Shown: in pieces, positions 8,267-17,694 of the stretch
Layout: every line of letters starts with the position of its first letter
How positions within the stretch are numbered: position 1 is the stretch's first letter
Source: Pedobacter polysacchareus
GTDB taxonomy: Bacteria; Bacteroidota; Bacteroidia; Sphingobacteriales; Sphingobacteriaceae
Direction of reading: 5' to 3'
Assembly (NCBI RefSeq): GCF_019802255.1
Contig: NZ_JAHYSS010000003.1
Location: 558,001 to 622,000, forward strand
DNA length: 64,000 nt
Position numbers and translations under genes: made by a program
Notes under the pieces: model-generated
Database searches by the model: none
Seen by the model: the letters and a program-made list of their open reading frames with translations, nothing else
What the model was told of the DNA's origin: nothing

Positions 8267-11200
8267 TTATATTTTAAAAAAAATCTTAAAAGCACAGCCT
8301 TTATCTATAGCGCATTCTACTTCGATTTTGCCGCCAGAAGCATTGACGATCTTACGGATAAGGTACAATCCGATACCGGTACCATGTGTGACCAAGCTTA
8401 ACCGCTTATATTTTTTGAAGATATGATCAACCTCATCCTTGGTGATACCTATACCATTATCGGTTATCGTCAATAGGATAAACTGGCCTTTTTTTTCAGT
8501 TTTGATACTAATCTCTGGCAGACGTTCTGGATGGCTGAACTTGATCGCATTCGTGAGAAGATTCAGCATCACGCTTCTCAAGTTCTTTTTGGCAAACCGA
8601 ACCCTATTTTCACGAAAATCGGTATGAAAAATGACTTTAGAAACCTTAATATGTTCCGACATGAGCTCCTTTATCTCGTCAAATAATTCCGGAAAACTTT
8701 CCAGGGCTCCCTCATCATCTTCTGACTCCAAATGACCAATCCTGGCCAGATCGCTAATTATGGATTTAAAATTGGTAACCGCTTTATTCATCATCCCTGA
8801 TAATTCCATGACCTCAGGGTCTTGAGTATTGAGCTTTTCATTCAGTATCTGTAGCAACATTTCAATGTTTACAATTGGCGCATTGAGGTCATGCGAAGCA
8901 CCAAAAACAAAGTTGTTAAGATCAGCGTTAATTCTCAGTAAGCTTTGATTACTTTCATCAAGGCTGTGGTTGCTCATATCCAGCTCCCGCAATAGTTTCT
9001 TCAGTTCGCTGATGTCGTAAAAACTGATCACAGCTCCATCGGCTTTTTTGCTGTTCTTCTTCAGGTAAGGCATGGTCATCACCTGATAGACCTTTCCATT
9101 CGGCGCTTCTGCTTCACGCGTAATGTGTTCCTCATTCTGTATGACTTTTTTTATATCATCGATCAAAGTTTCAAATTTGATATTGGTGGTTATATTGCTA
9201 AGTGGCCTACCAATATCACTTTCTCGGATGTTAATGTGCTCCACTGCTCCCGGCGAATATCTTTTCAGCAGCAAGTCCTTGTCAACAAATAACTGACCAT
9301 TTACATTACTCCTGAAATAATTATTCAGATCGTCATTCAGGTCCGTCAACTGATCAATGGTCAGCTCATGTTTCTTATTGACCGTTTTCAGTTCCTCGTT
9401 TACCGATTGAAGTTCTTCATTAGTGCTTTGCATTTCTTCATTAGCCGATTGCATTTCCTCGTTGGCAGACTGCAGTTCTTCATTAAAAGACTGCATATTT
9501 TCGTTGGAAGAGCCAATAAGCTCATGTGCTATAGTTATAGTATGTCTAAGCTGAGCCACCTCCTGTTCAAGGCTGATGACATGCTCGCGCATCACTTCAT
9601 TGATATCCTTAATGTGAATTACATTCCCCTGTTTGTTACCCACTTGACTTTCTGTAAACAAGACCAACAGCAATCTTTCTTCCGACTCGCCAATATAAAA
9701 GGGGCTGATGACAATATCAATCAGTTTGCTTTTATCCTTGCCGGTACCGCCCATGCTAAGCCCATTAAGCACGAACCTTTCATTCAACTTTAGCGATTTC
9801 CATGCAGTAGCCTTGAAAAGTGTACAAATATGATCCGGTAAAAGATCAATCAGGTTATAGTTAAAATTAATAGGTTTCAAGTAAGATGCGGTATCTCCAA
9901 ATGACTGAACAACATGCAGGGTTTCATCCGTACAAACACCGTTAAAAGCTCTTTCACTTAACAAGGCTGAATTGACCTGGTAGGCGAGTTCGCTTTTTGA
10001 CACCAGAGTAACTTGCTTTTTGGTGACTGCTGTCTTCACCTGAAATTCCCGGATCCTATGGGATAAAAAGGTATCAGAGCTCATAACTCGCCCTGTTTTA
10101 TAACTTTTCAGGATGTTCCATTTGCCGCTAACCTCTTGGAAGCCATTCATGATCAGAGAACCGCTCTCACTTGGCCCCAAAAAGAGATAACCACCCTCTT
10201 TTAATCCAAAATGCAGTAGGGAAAATACCTTTTGCTGTAAAGTCACATTCAAATATATCAGCAGGTTACGGCAACTGATCAGATCCATATTACAATACGG
10301 CGTATTATTGGTCAGGTTATGCTGAGCAAATATCAGCATCTTTCGTACTTCGTGTTTGATTTTATAACTTGTACCTTCTTTAGTGAAAAATTGCTGAAGC
10401 CTATCCTTGGATACGGTTTTAATAATACTTTCGGGGTAAATACCTTTCGAGGCGATATCCAGCGCCGCTTTACTAATATCCGAAGCGAAGATTTTGACCT
10501 CGATATTTTTGGGATATTTATTTAAATATTCTTTGATCAATATCGCTATAGAATAAGCTTCCTCTCCAGTGGCACAGCCAGCCACCCATATCTTCAATAC
10601 TTCGGTATTGTTATTTTTGATAATGCCGGGGATAACGGTTTCTTCAATGATTTTAAACGCTTCCTGGTCACGAAAAAAAGAGGTTACGCTAATCAGGAAC
10701 TCATTGGCGAGTAAAGTGACCTCTGAGGCATTGCCTGTTAGTAATTTATAATACTGACCTATTTCGTTCAAATGATGATGCTTCATCCGTCTTTTAATCC
10801 GCCTGATAATCGTAGGACGCTTATAGTCGAAAAAATCCAATGCTTGGCTGTCCTTAATTAGCGTTAATATTTGTCCGATTACCTCTTCATCGATTTGCGC
10901 CGAAGGTTCCTCAGTTAACTGATCCAGGACGCCATCCACGACATATTTCTCAATGAGTTGTGGCATGGATTTGGGTGAAATAATTCTGTCCGCAAAACCC
11001 GTCGCAATGGCTGCCAGCGGCATAGCACTGAAGCTTGCAGTAACCGGATCCTGAACTATTGTCATCCCACCAGCGTTTTTAATGGCTTCTATTCCTTTTG
11101 AACCATCATCTCCAGTACCGGATAAAATCACACCAATGGCTCTGTTTCCGCGCTCCTTTGCCAGAGCACTTAAAAAGTAATCAATTGTCATGTGCGGGCG

Positions 11201-11506
11201 GGCATGATGTTTTTTGTCCAAAAGAATCAGCCTTCCTTTTTTTATTGACATAAACTTCGCACTGGGAATGATATAAACCGTATTAGACTTAATATCTACA
11301 TTATCAGTAGCTTCAACGACTTGCAGTTTACTATGCTGGGCCAGGATCTGCACCATCTGACTTTTAAAATCAGCAGAAAGATGCTGTATCAGGATATAGG
11401 ATACGGAATCCAGTGGGGTATGATCAAAAAACACGGATATGGCTTCCAAGCCTCCGGCCGATGCTCCGATAGCTATAATATATTGTTGATCGACAATTTC
11501 AGTCAT
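8267..11506 (-). CDS. CheB-CheR-PAS-histidine kinase fusion protein
   Basis: This 1079-residue multidomain protein starts with a CheB methylesterase domain (about 1-190) showing GASAGG (Ser16), QHLS (His42) and GTGDDG with the catalytic Asp. A CheR methyltransferase domain follows (about 210-480) with VAGCATGEEAYS and an ISCRNLLIYL motif. A long coiled coil (about 640-730) is built from repeats of NEELQS/NEEMQS. After it come a PAS domain, a DHp helix with His in ASHDLNAP, and a complete HATPase domain with DNGIGI and GTGIGLYL. No receiver is fused to CheB. Such fusions occur widely in Bacteroidota without a chemotaxis operon, and none is visible here. The partner is unknown; phosphorelay to a stand-alone receiver is likely. 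Confidence 0.95.
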   Translation of the reverse strand: MTEIVDQQYIIAIGASAGGLEAISVFFDHTPLDSVSYILIQHLSADFKSQMVQILAQHSKLQVVEATDNVDIKSNTVYIIPSAKFMSIKKGRLILLDKKHHARPHMTIDYFLSALAKERGNRAIGVILSGTGDDGSKGIEAIKNAGGMTIVQDPVTASFSAMPLAAIATGFADRIISPKSMPQLIEKYVVDGVLDQLTEEPSAQIDEEVIGQILTLIKDSQALDFFDYKRPTIIRRIKRRMKHHHLNEIGQYYKLLTGNASEVTLLANEFLISVTSFFRDQEAFKIIEETVIPGIIKNNNTEVLKIWVAGCATGEEAYSIAILIKEYLNKYPKNIEVKIFASDISKAALDIASKGIYPESIIKTVSKDRLQQFFTKEGTSYKIKHEVRKMLIFAQHNLTNNTPYCNMDLISCRNLLIYLNVTLQQKVFSLLHFGLKEGGYLFLGPSESGSLIMNGFQEVSGKWNILKSYKTGRVMSSDTFLSHRIREFQVKTAVTKKQVTLVSKSELAYQVNSALLSERAFNGVCTDETLHVVQSFGDTASYLKPINFNYNLIDLLPDHICTLFKATAWKSLKLNERFVLNGLSMGGTGKDKSKLIDIVISPFYIGESEERLLLVLFTESQVGNKQGNVIHIKDINEVMREHVISLEQEVAQLRHTITIAHELIGSSNENMQSFNEELQSANEEMQSANEEMQSTNEELQSVNEELKTVNKKHELTIDQLTDLNDDLNNYFRSNVNGQLFVDKDLLLKRYSPGAVEHINIRESDIGRPLSNITTNIKFETLIDDIKKVIQNEEHITREAEAPNGKVYQVMTMPYLKKNSKKADGAVISFYDISELKKLLRELDMSNHSLDESNQSLLRINADLNNFVFGASHDLNAPIVNIEMLLQILNEKLNTQDPEVMELSGMMNKAVTNFKSIISDLARIGHLESEDDEGALESFPELFDEIKELMSEHIKVSKVIFHTDFRENRVRFAKKNLRSVMLNLLTNAIKFSHPERLPEISIKTEKKGQFILLTITDNGIGITKDEVDHIFKKYKRLSLVTHGTGIGLYLIRKIVNASGGKIEVECAIDKGCAFKIFFKI

Positions 11507-12151
11507 AAGCTAACGATAGTTTAGTGATTAAAGAATGGAAAAACATTCTTTAAAGATAAAGATATTCAAACGTAATAATTTATTTATTTTCAAGCATTTA
11601 CACTTTAAATCATTTGAAGAATTGATCGAAAAAGTGGTTAAAGATGGGGCACTTATGTTAACCGGATATGGATTGGTCATGCGCATGACTTTACCTGGCC
11701 AATGATAAGGATATAGCCCCACAGGCTAATGTTACTATGCCTTCGTCATCAAAATTATACCAGAAAATAATTTTTAATTATTTTTAGACTTCAGAAAAAT
11801 CATTAATAAATACACACAAAAGTAATTAACATATCTCCTGTAGATTATATTTTACAAACAAATTAATCCACCTGATAGGCTCTTCTACTCCTGCAATACA
11901 AAAACAATTGTAATGCACAAACAGTACAGTCTTTAAAACGGCATGTTTACCAGGGTTAAGTGTTTTCCAGTATATGGTAGCAGGCTGAGAAATGTTGAAG
12001 TTTTTAACTGACACGGCAGAGTGGCCTCTGCTTACTTTGCTGCCCTTGGTACTCGAAGGGAATATAATTGAACTTATTTATCCTATAGGGGAGTAAGGAG
12101 CAAATAGAAGTTGCCAGAACAAGATCGTTGCATTTTAACTAAGCGTTTTCT
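11507..12151. other. Long intergenic region, only weak small ORFs
   Basis: This 645-bp region has no clear gene. A 56-codon plus-strand ORF at 11535-11705 is listed separately. A GTG-started 62-codon minus-strand frame at 11826-12014 has a plausible composition but no motif or ribosome site, so I do not call it. A short hairpin (GCAGAG/CTCTGC) lies near 12017-12032. Confidence 0.4.
11535..11705 (+). CDS. Possible small hypothetical protein, 56 aa
   Basis: An ATG-started frame of 56 codons begins 28 bp from the divergent CheB-CheR gene. The translation is Lys/Phe-rich at the start and then gives a protein-like segment containing FEELIEKVVKDGALML. There is no recognisable domain, and promoter room is short. 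It could be a chance frame in AT-rich DNA. Confidence 0.22.
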   Translation: MEKHSLKIKIFKRNNLFIFKHLHFKSFEELIEKVVKDGALMLTGYGLVMRMTLPGQ

Positions 12152-12736
12152 TTAGGTATCAGAAGATTCATTCCTATGAACTTCTTTAACAACTTTGTCG
12201 AGATCTGTAACACTTTGAACAATCATTTTTGCAGCATCTTTAACATCTACCAGGTCAGTAGCCTCTTGTATTAATTTCCCAAGCCCCAACAGATTTGCAA
12301 CATATCGGCGAATTGAGTGAGAATGACTGATCTTAATCTCGTGGAGCTTTCCACTAACTTGCATAAATTCAGTGATATCATGACCAATACAAAAGATCCC
12401 AATGGGTAAATCATGGTCATTGAACATTGCCTTATATTCCCATTTTGTAATAATAAACCCACCGTTACCATCATGCTTACGTAAAGTTGCAGGAAAAACT
12501 GATGCTCTATGCATAAATGCTTTTTCGGCAACAGCTTGACAAATTTGTTGATCTTCTTCGTGCATAGTTATCCCATAATGCTTACCTACAAGATCACCAT
12601 GAATAGTTTGAAAAGCTTCAGTGTAATGCCTGTTAAGATAACTGTATTTAGAATCCATATCTACTGCTATAAGATAATATGTTCTTGACTCACCTAACAA
12701 TTCTTTAATTGCATGAAAATGTTCTATACTATTCAT
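12152..12736 (-). CDS. Short PAS protein with a degenerate DHp-like tail
   Basis: This 194-residue protein has one PAS domain (about 15-130, ending in the PAC-type strand GIFCIGHDITEF). A helix pair follows containing SHSHSIRRYVANLLGLGKL, which resembles the phospho-acceptor helix of the protein at 3747-5120. No ATP-binding domain follows, and the gene ends about 50 residues later. The His is present but the usual Pro of the H-box is replaced, so phosphotransfer is uncertain. It may be a dimeric ligand sensor that modulates another kinase. It stands alone on the minus strand. The PAS assignment is firm and the role is inference. Confidence 0.75.
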   Translation of the reverse strand: MNSIEHFHAIKELLGESRTYYLIAVDMDSKYSYLNRHYTEAFQTIHGDLVGKHYGITMHEEDQQICQAVAEKAFMHRASVFPATLRKHDGNGGFIITKWEYKAMFNDHDLPIGIFCIGHDITEFMQVSGKLHEIKISHSHSIRRYVANLLGLGKLIQEATDLVDVKDAAKMIVQSVTDLDKVVKEVHRNESSDT

Positions 12737-12911
12737 AGCTCAAAAGTACATAGAAAAGGTAGCTTAATAATTAAGGGTGTTCAATATGTTTAAAGCATCC
12801 AGTTAATTGCTTTGAACTATGATGAGGTACAAAACTTTATCCAAGATACAAAGGAAACATGAAACTATGCAAAACAATCCCTTAGCATCGCAAAGCAACA
12901 TCAAGCAAAAA

Positions 12912-12937
12912 CCCCTCTGAATTACCGCTCAGAGGGG
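12912..12937 (-). terminator. Terminator of the fucosidase-sulfatase operon
   Basis: The 9-bp stem CCCCTCTGA/TCAGAGGGG has an 8-nt loop and, on the minus strand, is followed by a run of T. It lies 10 bp beyond the GH29 stop codon. Confidence 0.85.
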
Positions 12938-12947
12938 CTTTACAAGG

Positions 12948-14450
12948 TTAAATTTGTTTAAACAAGCCCAATTCCGAAATAGTAGGGTTTAAACGTGATT
13001 GTTCAATTCTTAACCTGACTTTTAAAGCCGTAACAGGCTTAAATTTAACTAAACGTTTATATCCAATTGTGGTACCCTCGGTAACCTTTTTCCAATCGGT
13101 ACCCGCCCAATATTCGAGTACAAATTTCTCTACCCGCTGACCGATAGTAATATTTTCCTGAAGGGATAGTACATCAAAGGTTTGTGCTGTTTTGAATGTC
13201 AGTTCAATTATAGCAGTGCTGTCTTTTCCTTTTGTAGTCCAATTCGTTTTATATCGACCATCTAGTAAAGCTTTTGGGTTTACTCCATTAGCAGATGCAA
13301 TTACAGCACCTTTAGCAAGGTTCACCTTAAATGTTTCTGTTCTAAGTTTAGTCCATCCTTTTAGACTATTGATATCACTTTCGCTGATCAGTCCATCAGT
13401 ATTTGGCGGAATGTTTAGTAGTAATACACTGTTTTTACCTACTGAATGGTAATAGATGTCGAGCAGTTTATCCGGAGATTTAACTTTGCTGTCTTCAGCA
13501 GGATGATAAAACCATCCCGGCCTGATAGACACATCCGTTTCTGCTGGATACCACACTAGCCCTTTTGCATTTTTCAGCTGATCTCTACCACCGATATCCT
13601 GTCCTTTTATAAAACCTGAGGGTTTTATATTGATCTCTTTTTGCGAAGTTGCTGATATCTCGGATTGATCGAGGTTATTAGCCGGAAGTACACTCCACTC
13701 AGTTTCTCTACCATAGCCGGTTTCGGTGCCTACCCAGCGTACATCCGGCCCCATAATGGCAATAGTTGCTTTAGGCTGTAATTCACGGATATGTGCATAC
13801 CAGCGGTTAAAATCATACGCTTGTTTTTTACCATTAGGCCCTTCCCCGTTTGCGCCATCAAACCATACTTCATCAATTCTTCCGTATTGAGTTAATAGTT
13901 CAGTCAACTGATTTATAAAAAAATCATTATAAGCCTCCGTACCATAAACCGCGGCATTCATATCCCATGGAGAAAGGTAAATTCCGAAACCAATTTTAAA
14001 TTTCTTACAGGCATCTGCCACTTCTTTTACCACATCACCATTCCCTTTTTTCCATGGACTGCTTTTTACAGAATGGGTAGTCGTTTTTGTTGGCCAGAGG
14101 CAAAAGCCATCATGATGTTTGGCGGTTAATATTACTTGTTTAAAACCAGCATCCTTAGCTGTTTTTACCCATTGTTCTGCATCAAGTCTTCTGGGGTTAA
14201 ATATTTCAGGGCTTTCTTTTCCGGTTCCCCATTCTCTATTGGTGTAGGTATTGATACCGAAATGAAAAAAAGCGGTCAGCTCCAGTTGTTGCCAGCGCAA
14301 TTGTCTGGATGTAGGTGTAATACCAGCAGCCTTTTTAATAATTTCGGCGGAGCTTTCATTTGGATCAATTATAGCATAATTGGTTTGTGCATTAACCAGA
14401 CAACTAAATGTCAGCAGAGAGCCCAATATAAAACAGGTTTTTATCAGCAT
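12948..14450 (-). CDS. Secreted alpha-L-fucosidase, GH29
   Basis: The enzyme hydrolyses terminal alpha-L-fucose by a retaining mechanism. The 500-residue protein has a signal peptide ending near VNAQ. The GH29 barrel (about 35-370) carries the family hallmarks LTAKHHDGFCLWP and EVWFDGANG, where Asp198 is the expected nucleophile. A C-terminal F5/8-type (discoidin-like) domain (about 375-500) probably binds glycan. The start codon lies 1 bp from the end of the upstream sulfatase gene, so the two are translationally linked. It is the last gene of the susC-susD-GH20-sulfatase-GH29 operon. In this company it likely removes fucose after or before desulfation, in the periplasm or at the cell surface. 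The fucose linkage specificity cannot be read. Confidence 0.95.
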   Translation of the reverse strand: MLIKTCFILGSLLTFSCLVNAQTNYAIIDPNESSAEIIKKAAGITPTSRQLRWQQLELTAFFHFGINTYTNREWGTGKESPEIFNPRRLDAEQWVKTAKDAGFKQVILTAKHHDGFCLWPTKTTTHSVKSSPWKKGNGDVVKEVADACKKFKIGFGIYLSPWDMNAAVYGTEAYNDFFINQLTELLTQYGRIDEVWFDGANGEGPNGKKQAYDFNRWYAHIRELQPKATIAIMGPDVRWVGTETGYGRETEWSVLPANNLDQSEISATSQKEINIKPSGFIKGQDIGGRDQLKNAKGLVWYPAETDVSIRPGWFYHPAEDSKVKSPDKLLDIYYHSVGKNSVLLLNIPPNTDGLISESDINSLKGWTKLRTETFKVNLAKGAVIASANGVNPKALLDGRYKTNWTTKGKDSTAIIELTFKTAQTFDVLSLQENITIGQRVEKFVLEYWAGTDWKKVTEGTTIGYKRLVKFKPVTALKVRLRIEQSRLNPTISELGLFKQI

Positions 14451-14451
14451 G

Positions 14452-16017
14452 TTATTTCTTTTTAAATGATTTTTGTTCCAAAATCACCTTGGCATCCTTG
14501 TCCTCAAACTTCTCAATTTGTTTATTTAGCACTTTATATAAGTTGGCCGTTACGGCTTCATAACCTTTTTTGCCGTATTTGTTATCCATTTCATGTGGGT
14601 CGGTTTTCAGATCGTACAATTCCCAACCTGAAACACGTTTATAAAACCTGATCAATTTATATCTTTTAGTACGGATCCCAAAGTGCGGAGAAACAGAATG
14701 TTCTCCATTTTCATAATAATGATAATACAAAACCTGTCTTCCCTTATCTGCTTTATTTTTTAAGGCGGGTAACATAGAAACCCCTTGTATAGCTGTAGGA
14801 ATGGGAATCCCGGCTGCATCAAGCAAAGTTGGGGCAATATCCAGGTTCATCACAAAACGATCAGAAATGGTTCCGGCTTTAACCTGACCGGGGTATCGCA
14901 TGACCATAGGCGTGCGAAAGGACTCTTCATAAATCCAACGCTTATCAAACCAACCGTGCTCACCCATATAGAACCCTTGGTCAGACATATAAATTACAAT
15001 GGTATTCTGGCTGAGGCCATGTTTGTCCAGATAATCCAGTGTCCGCCCGATATTTCGGTCCAGAGAAGTGGCTGTACTCAGATAATCGCGCATATAACGT
15101 TGGAATTTCCATTCTGTAAGTGCTTTCCCCCGCAGTTTCAAGGTGTTGAACTGTGCTTCAATAGGTTTATAATAGGCATCAACCTTTGCGCGCTGTGCCG
15201 CATTCATCCTGCTAAAGTTACCATCTTTGTTTTCTTTATCGTCAGAGCCAAACATCTTTAAATCATAGCCCATCAGCATAGTTTTTTCGATAGACATGTC
15301 CTGTTTGCTGGCAGCAGTTCGATTCTGATACTTATCATAAAAATTAGCTGGTAACGGAAAGTTGACCTGATCAAACCTGCCAAGGTCGGCAGTATCCGGC
15401 AACCAGACCCGATGCGTGGCCTTATGTCCGATCACCAGACAAAATGGTTTAGACGGGTCCGTTTTATCCAGCCACTTTTCGGTTTCATCGGTAATGACAT
15501 TAGTCACATAGCCATCAATCCTCTTTTTACTGCCGTCCATCATGTCAAAATCCGGATTATAATACTGTCCCTGATCTGGCAGAACCTGCCAGAAATCAAA
15601 ACCCTGAGGCTTGCTTTCCAGATGCCATTTGCCAATCCATGCAGTTTGATAGCCACCGTGCTGCAATTGCTTCACAAAAGAGTCCTGATCACCATTAAAA
15701 ACTGAGCTTTCATTATCCTTGAATCCGTTTTTATGGCTGTATTTTCCAGTCAGGATAACCGCTCTACTGGGACCACAAATGGAATTGGTTACGTATGCCT
15801 TATCAAAGCGCACACCTTCTTTTGCAATCCTGTCTATATTGGGAGTCTGCATCATCTTACTGCCATAAGCACTTATCGTCTGATAGGCATGATCATCCGA
15901 AATGATAATGACAATATTTGGCCTTTTCGCACCAACTCCTGTTTGCCTGGTTTGTGCGAAAAGAACTGCGCTACTACCGATCAATACAAGGGAGATTAAG
16001 ATTTTAACTAGTTTCAT
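14452..16017 (-). CDS. Secreted sulfatase (formylglycine-dependent, Cys type)
   Basis: The enzyme removes sulfate esters from sugars. The signal peptide ends near LFAQ. The metal-binding start of the sulfatase fold (IIISDDHA, Asp pair) precedes the signature CGPSRAVILTGKY, in which Cys81 must be converted to formylglycine, so a maturase (radical SAM or oxidase type) is needed and is not in this window. MSDQGFYMGEHGWFDKR and the later DIAPTLLD are typical of family S1 sulfatases. The length of 521 is normal. Its stop overlaps nothing, and the next gene starts 1 bp later; its own start overlaps the GH20 stop by 4 bp. The substrate is inferred from neighbours (6-O- or 3-O-sulfated GlcNAc/Gal or sulfated fucose). 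Confidence 0.93.
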   Translation of the reverse strand: MKLVKILISLVLIGSSAVLFAQTRQTGVGAKRPNIVIIISDDHAYQTISAYGSKMMQTPNIDRIAKEGVRFDKAYVTNSICGPSRAVILTGKYSHKNGFKDNESSVFNGDQDSFVKQLQHGGYQTAWIGKWHLESKPQGFDFWQVLPDQGQYYNPDFDMMDGSKKRIDGYVTNVITDETEKWLDKTDPSKPFCLVIGHKATHRVWLPDTADLGRFDQVNFPLPANFYDKYQNRTAASKQDMSIEKTMLMGYDLKMFGSDDKENKDGNFSRMNAAQRAKVDAYYKPIEAQFNTLKLRGKALTEWKFQRYMRDYLSTATSLDRNIGRTLDYLDKHGLSQNTIVIYMSDQGFYMGEHGWFDKRWIYEESFRTPMVMRYPGQVKAGTISDRFVMNLDIAPTLLDAAGIPIPTAIQGVSMLPALKNKADKGRQVLYYHYYENGEHSVSPHFGIRTKRYKLIRFYKRVSGWELYDLKTDPHEMDNKYGKKGYEAVTANLYKVLNKQIEKFEDKDAKVILEQKSFKKK

Positions 16018-17672
16018 CGGACTTCCATATTATTGTATAAAAAAGGGGCTGAAGTAAACACACTTCTACCGGTCCCACTTAACCTTTTAGAGTGAAAGTA
16101 TAACTTATTGTTAAATCTGATCCAGTCTTTTACTTTTTTTGGAGACCAAAGTACTTCAGACAAAGCGAGCATCCTGGGCAAAGCCATTTCCTCCATATCC
16201 GAAACCGAGTCGATAAACTCAGTCCAGAGACAAGCCTGTGCACCTAAAACAAAAGAAGACTCAACGGTACTAAGCGCAGCAGGGATCGGTTCATAATCAT
16301 ACACATTCTTCAAAGTATTGATAGAGTATCTGGCGGCAAGAGGTTGTGGAATGCTTAAGGTATCAGCCTGATAGCGGTTAAAATAAAGGGGCTTTACAGG
16401 AGTCATCACCACAGGATGGTGCATTCTGGCCGCTTGAATTCCACCTTCCTCACCTCTCCAGCTCATTACAGTAGCTTCAGGAGCCAATCCACCTTCCAGA
16501 ATTTCATCCCAGCCAATTAGTTTCTTCTTATTTTTGTGTAAAAATGAACCTATGCGTTTGATGAAATAGCTTTGGAGTTCATGTTCATCCTTTAATCCTT
16601 CATTTTTGATCCTTTGCTGACAGGCAAGGCATTTTTTCCAGCTGGTTTTATTCACTTCATCTCCCCCTACATGAATGTATTCAGAAGGGAAAATGGCCAT
16701 CACTTCTTTCAATACGTTTTCCAGAAATTCAAAGCTATTGTCTTTACCTGCGCAATAATTGGCTAAGGCATTTGGGTCACCACCAAAAGAACTTCTAACC
16801 TCTTGTGCCTGTCCAGTACAGGAAAGTTCAGGGTAAGCAGTAATGGCTGCATCAGAATGCCCCGGCATTTCAATTTCTGGCACTACCATAATATTTTTTT
16901 CACCTGCGTACCTGACAATTTCCCTGGCCTCCGTCTGGGTATAAAATCCGCCGTAACTAAAAGTATCCAGGGGTAAAACTTGGTTCTTCTTATAAAAAAC
17001 ACTACCCGGAATCTCTTTACGCCAGGCCCCAACTGAGGTTAGCTTAGGGTATTTTTTAATTTCCAGGCGCCAGCCTTCAGAATCAGTTAAATGCCAATGA
17101 AAGACATTCATTTTATACATAGCCATCAAATCGATATAACTCTTTACGGCTTCAGTTGAAAAGAAATGCCTGCTGACATCGAGCATCATCCCACGCCATT
17201 TAAAACGTGGATAATCGGTGATCTTTAAAAATGGCAGTTGCAGCTCGGCATTTGTACGATAAACTGGGAGCAATTGAAGCAGGCTTTGCAAGCCGTAGAA
17301 AACCCCTTTATCGGTATTGGCCGAAATGGTGATTCCTTTTACATCGATTGTCAGATGGTAACCTTCATCTCCGATCAGCTTATCTGGTTCTATCAGCAAA
17401 CGAACCTGACTTTGCGCCTTGTTTTTATTGTTTATTAATTTAAAACCCGAAACTGAAGCTACAACGTCAGTAAAATAGCTGGAATGTCTGGCAAGCAGAG
17501 GATTTTTGGCATCAAAATATATCCTTGTACCCTTGCCAATGGTAAATGTACCTTCGTAGACTTCCATTTTTACCGGCTCGGGTATGATATTTATTTTAGT
17601 CGCAAAACTGCTGTTTATCCAAAAGGATAAACAGATGAACAGCAGTAGTTTCATTTTATGCATGGTATTCAT
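16014..17672 (-). CDS. Beta-N-acetylhexosaminidase, GH20
   Basis: This exo-enzyme releases terminal beta-GlcNAc or GalNAc by substrate-assisted catalysis. The 552-residue protein has a signal peptide (cleavage near SFAT). The GH20b alpha/beta domain covers about 25-145 and the barrel about 150-510. The catalytic pair is Asp338-Glu339 in HVGGDEVNKT, and other family landmarks are WHLTDSEGWRLEIKKYP and a late VMSWRGEEGG. It overlaps the following sulfatase gene by 4 bp and follows susD by 22 bp, so it is clearly within the operon. Starts at Met4 or Met7 are also possible because three Met codons lie close together before the hydrophobic core. The family assignment is firm. Confidence 0.95.
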   Translation of the reverse strand: MNTMHKMKLLLFICLSFWINSSFATKINIIPEPVKMEVYEGTFTIGKGTRIYFDAKNPLLARHSSYFTDVVASVSGFKLINNKNKAQSQVRLLIEPDKLIGDEGYHLTIDVKGITISANTDKGVFYGLQSLLQLLPVYRTNAELQLPFLKITDYPRFKWRGMMLDVSRHFFSTEAVKSYIDLMAMYKMNVFHWHLTDSEGWRLEIKKYPKLTSVGAWRKEIPGSVFYKKNQVLPLDTFSYGGFYTQTEAREIVRYAGEKNIMVVPEIEMPGHSDAAITAYPELSCTGQAQEVRSSFGGDPNALANYCAGKDNSFEFLENVLKEVMAIFPSEYIHVGGDEVNKTSWKKCLACQQRIKNEGLKDEHELQSYFIKRIGSFLHKNKKKLIGWDEILEGGLAPEATVMSWRGEEGGIQAARMHHPVVMTPVKPLYFNRYQADTLSIPQPLAARYSINTLKNVYDYEPIPAALSTVESSFVLGAQACLWTEFIDSVSDMEEMALPRMLALSEVLWSPKKVKDWIRFNNKLYFHSKRLSGTGRSVFTSAPFLYNNMEVR

Positions 17673-17694
17673 AAGAAGTGTTTAGCTGGGTTTA

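Noticed and set aside
9360..9500. Tandem repeat within the CheB-CheR gene
   Set aside because: It encodes the usual NEELQS-type coiled coil of these fusions and is not a separate DNA element.
11826..12014. 62-codon GTG-started minus-strand frame
   Set aside because: There is no ribosome site, homology clue or conserved motif; kept only as a remark in the gap entry.
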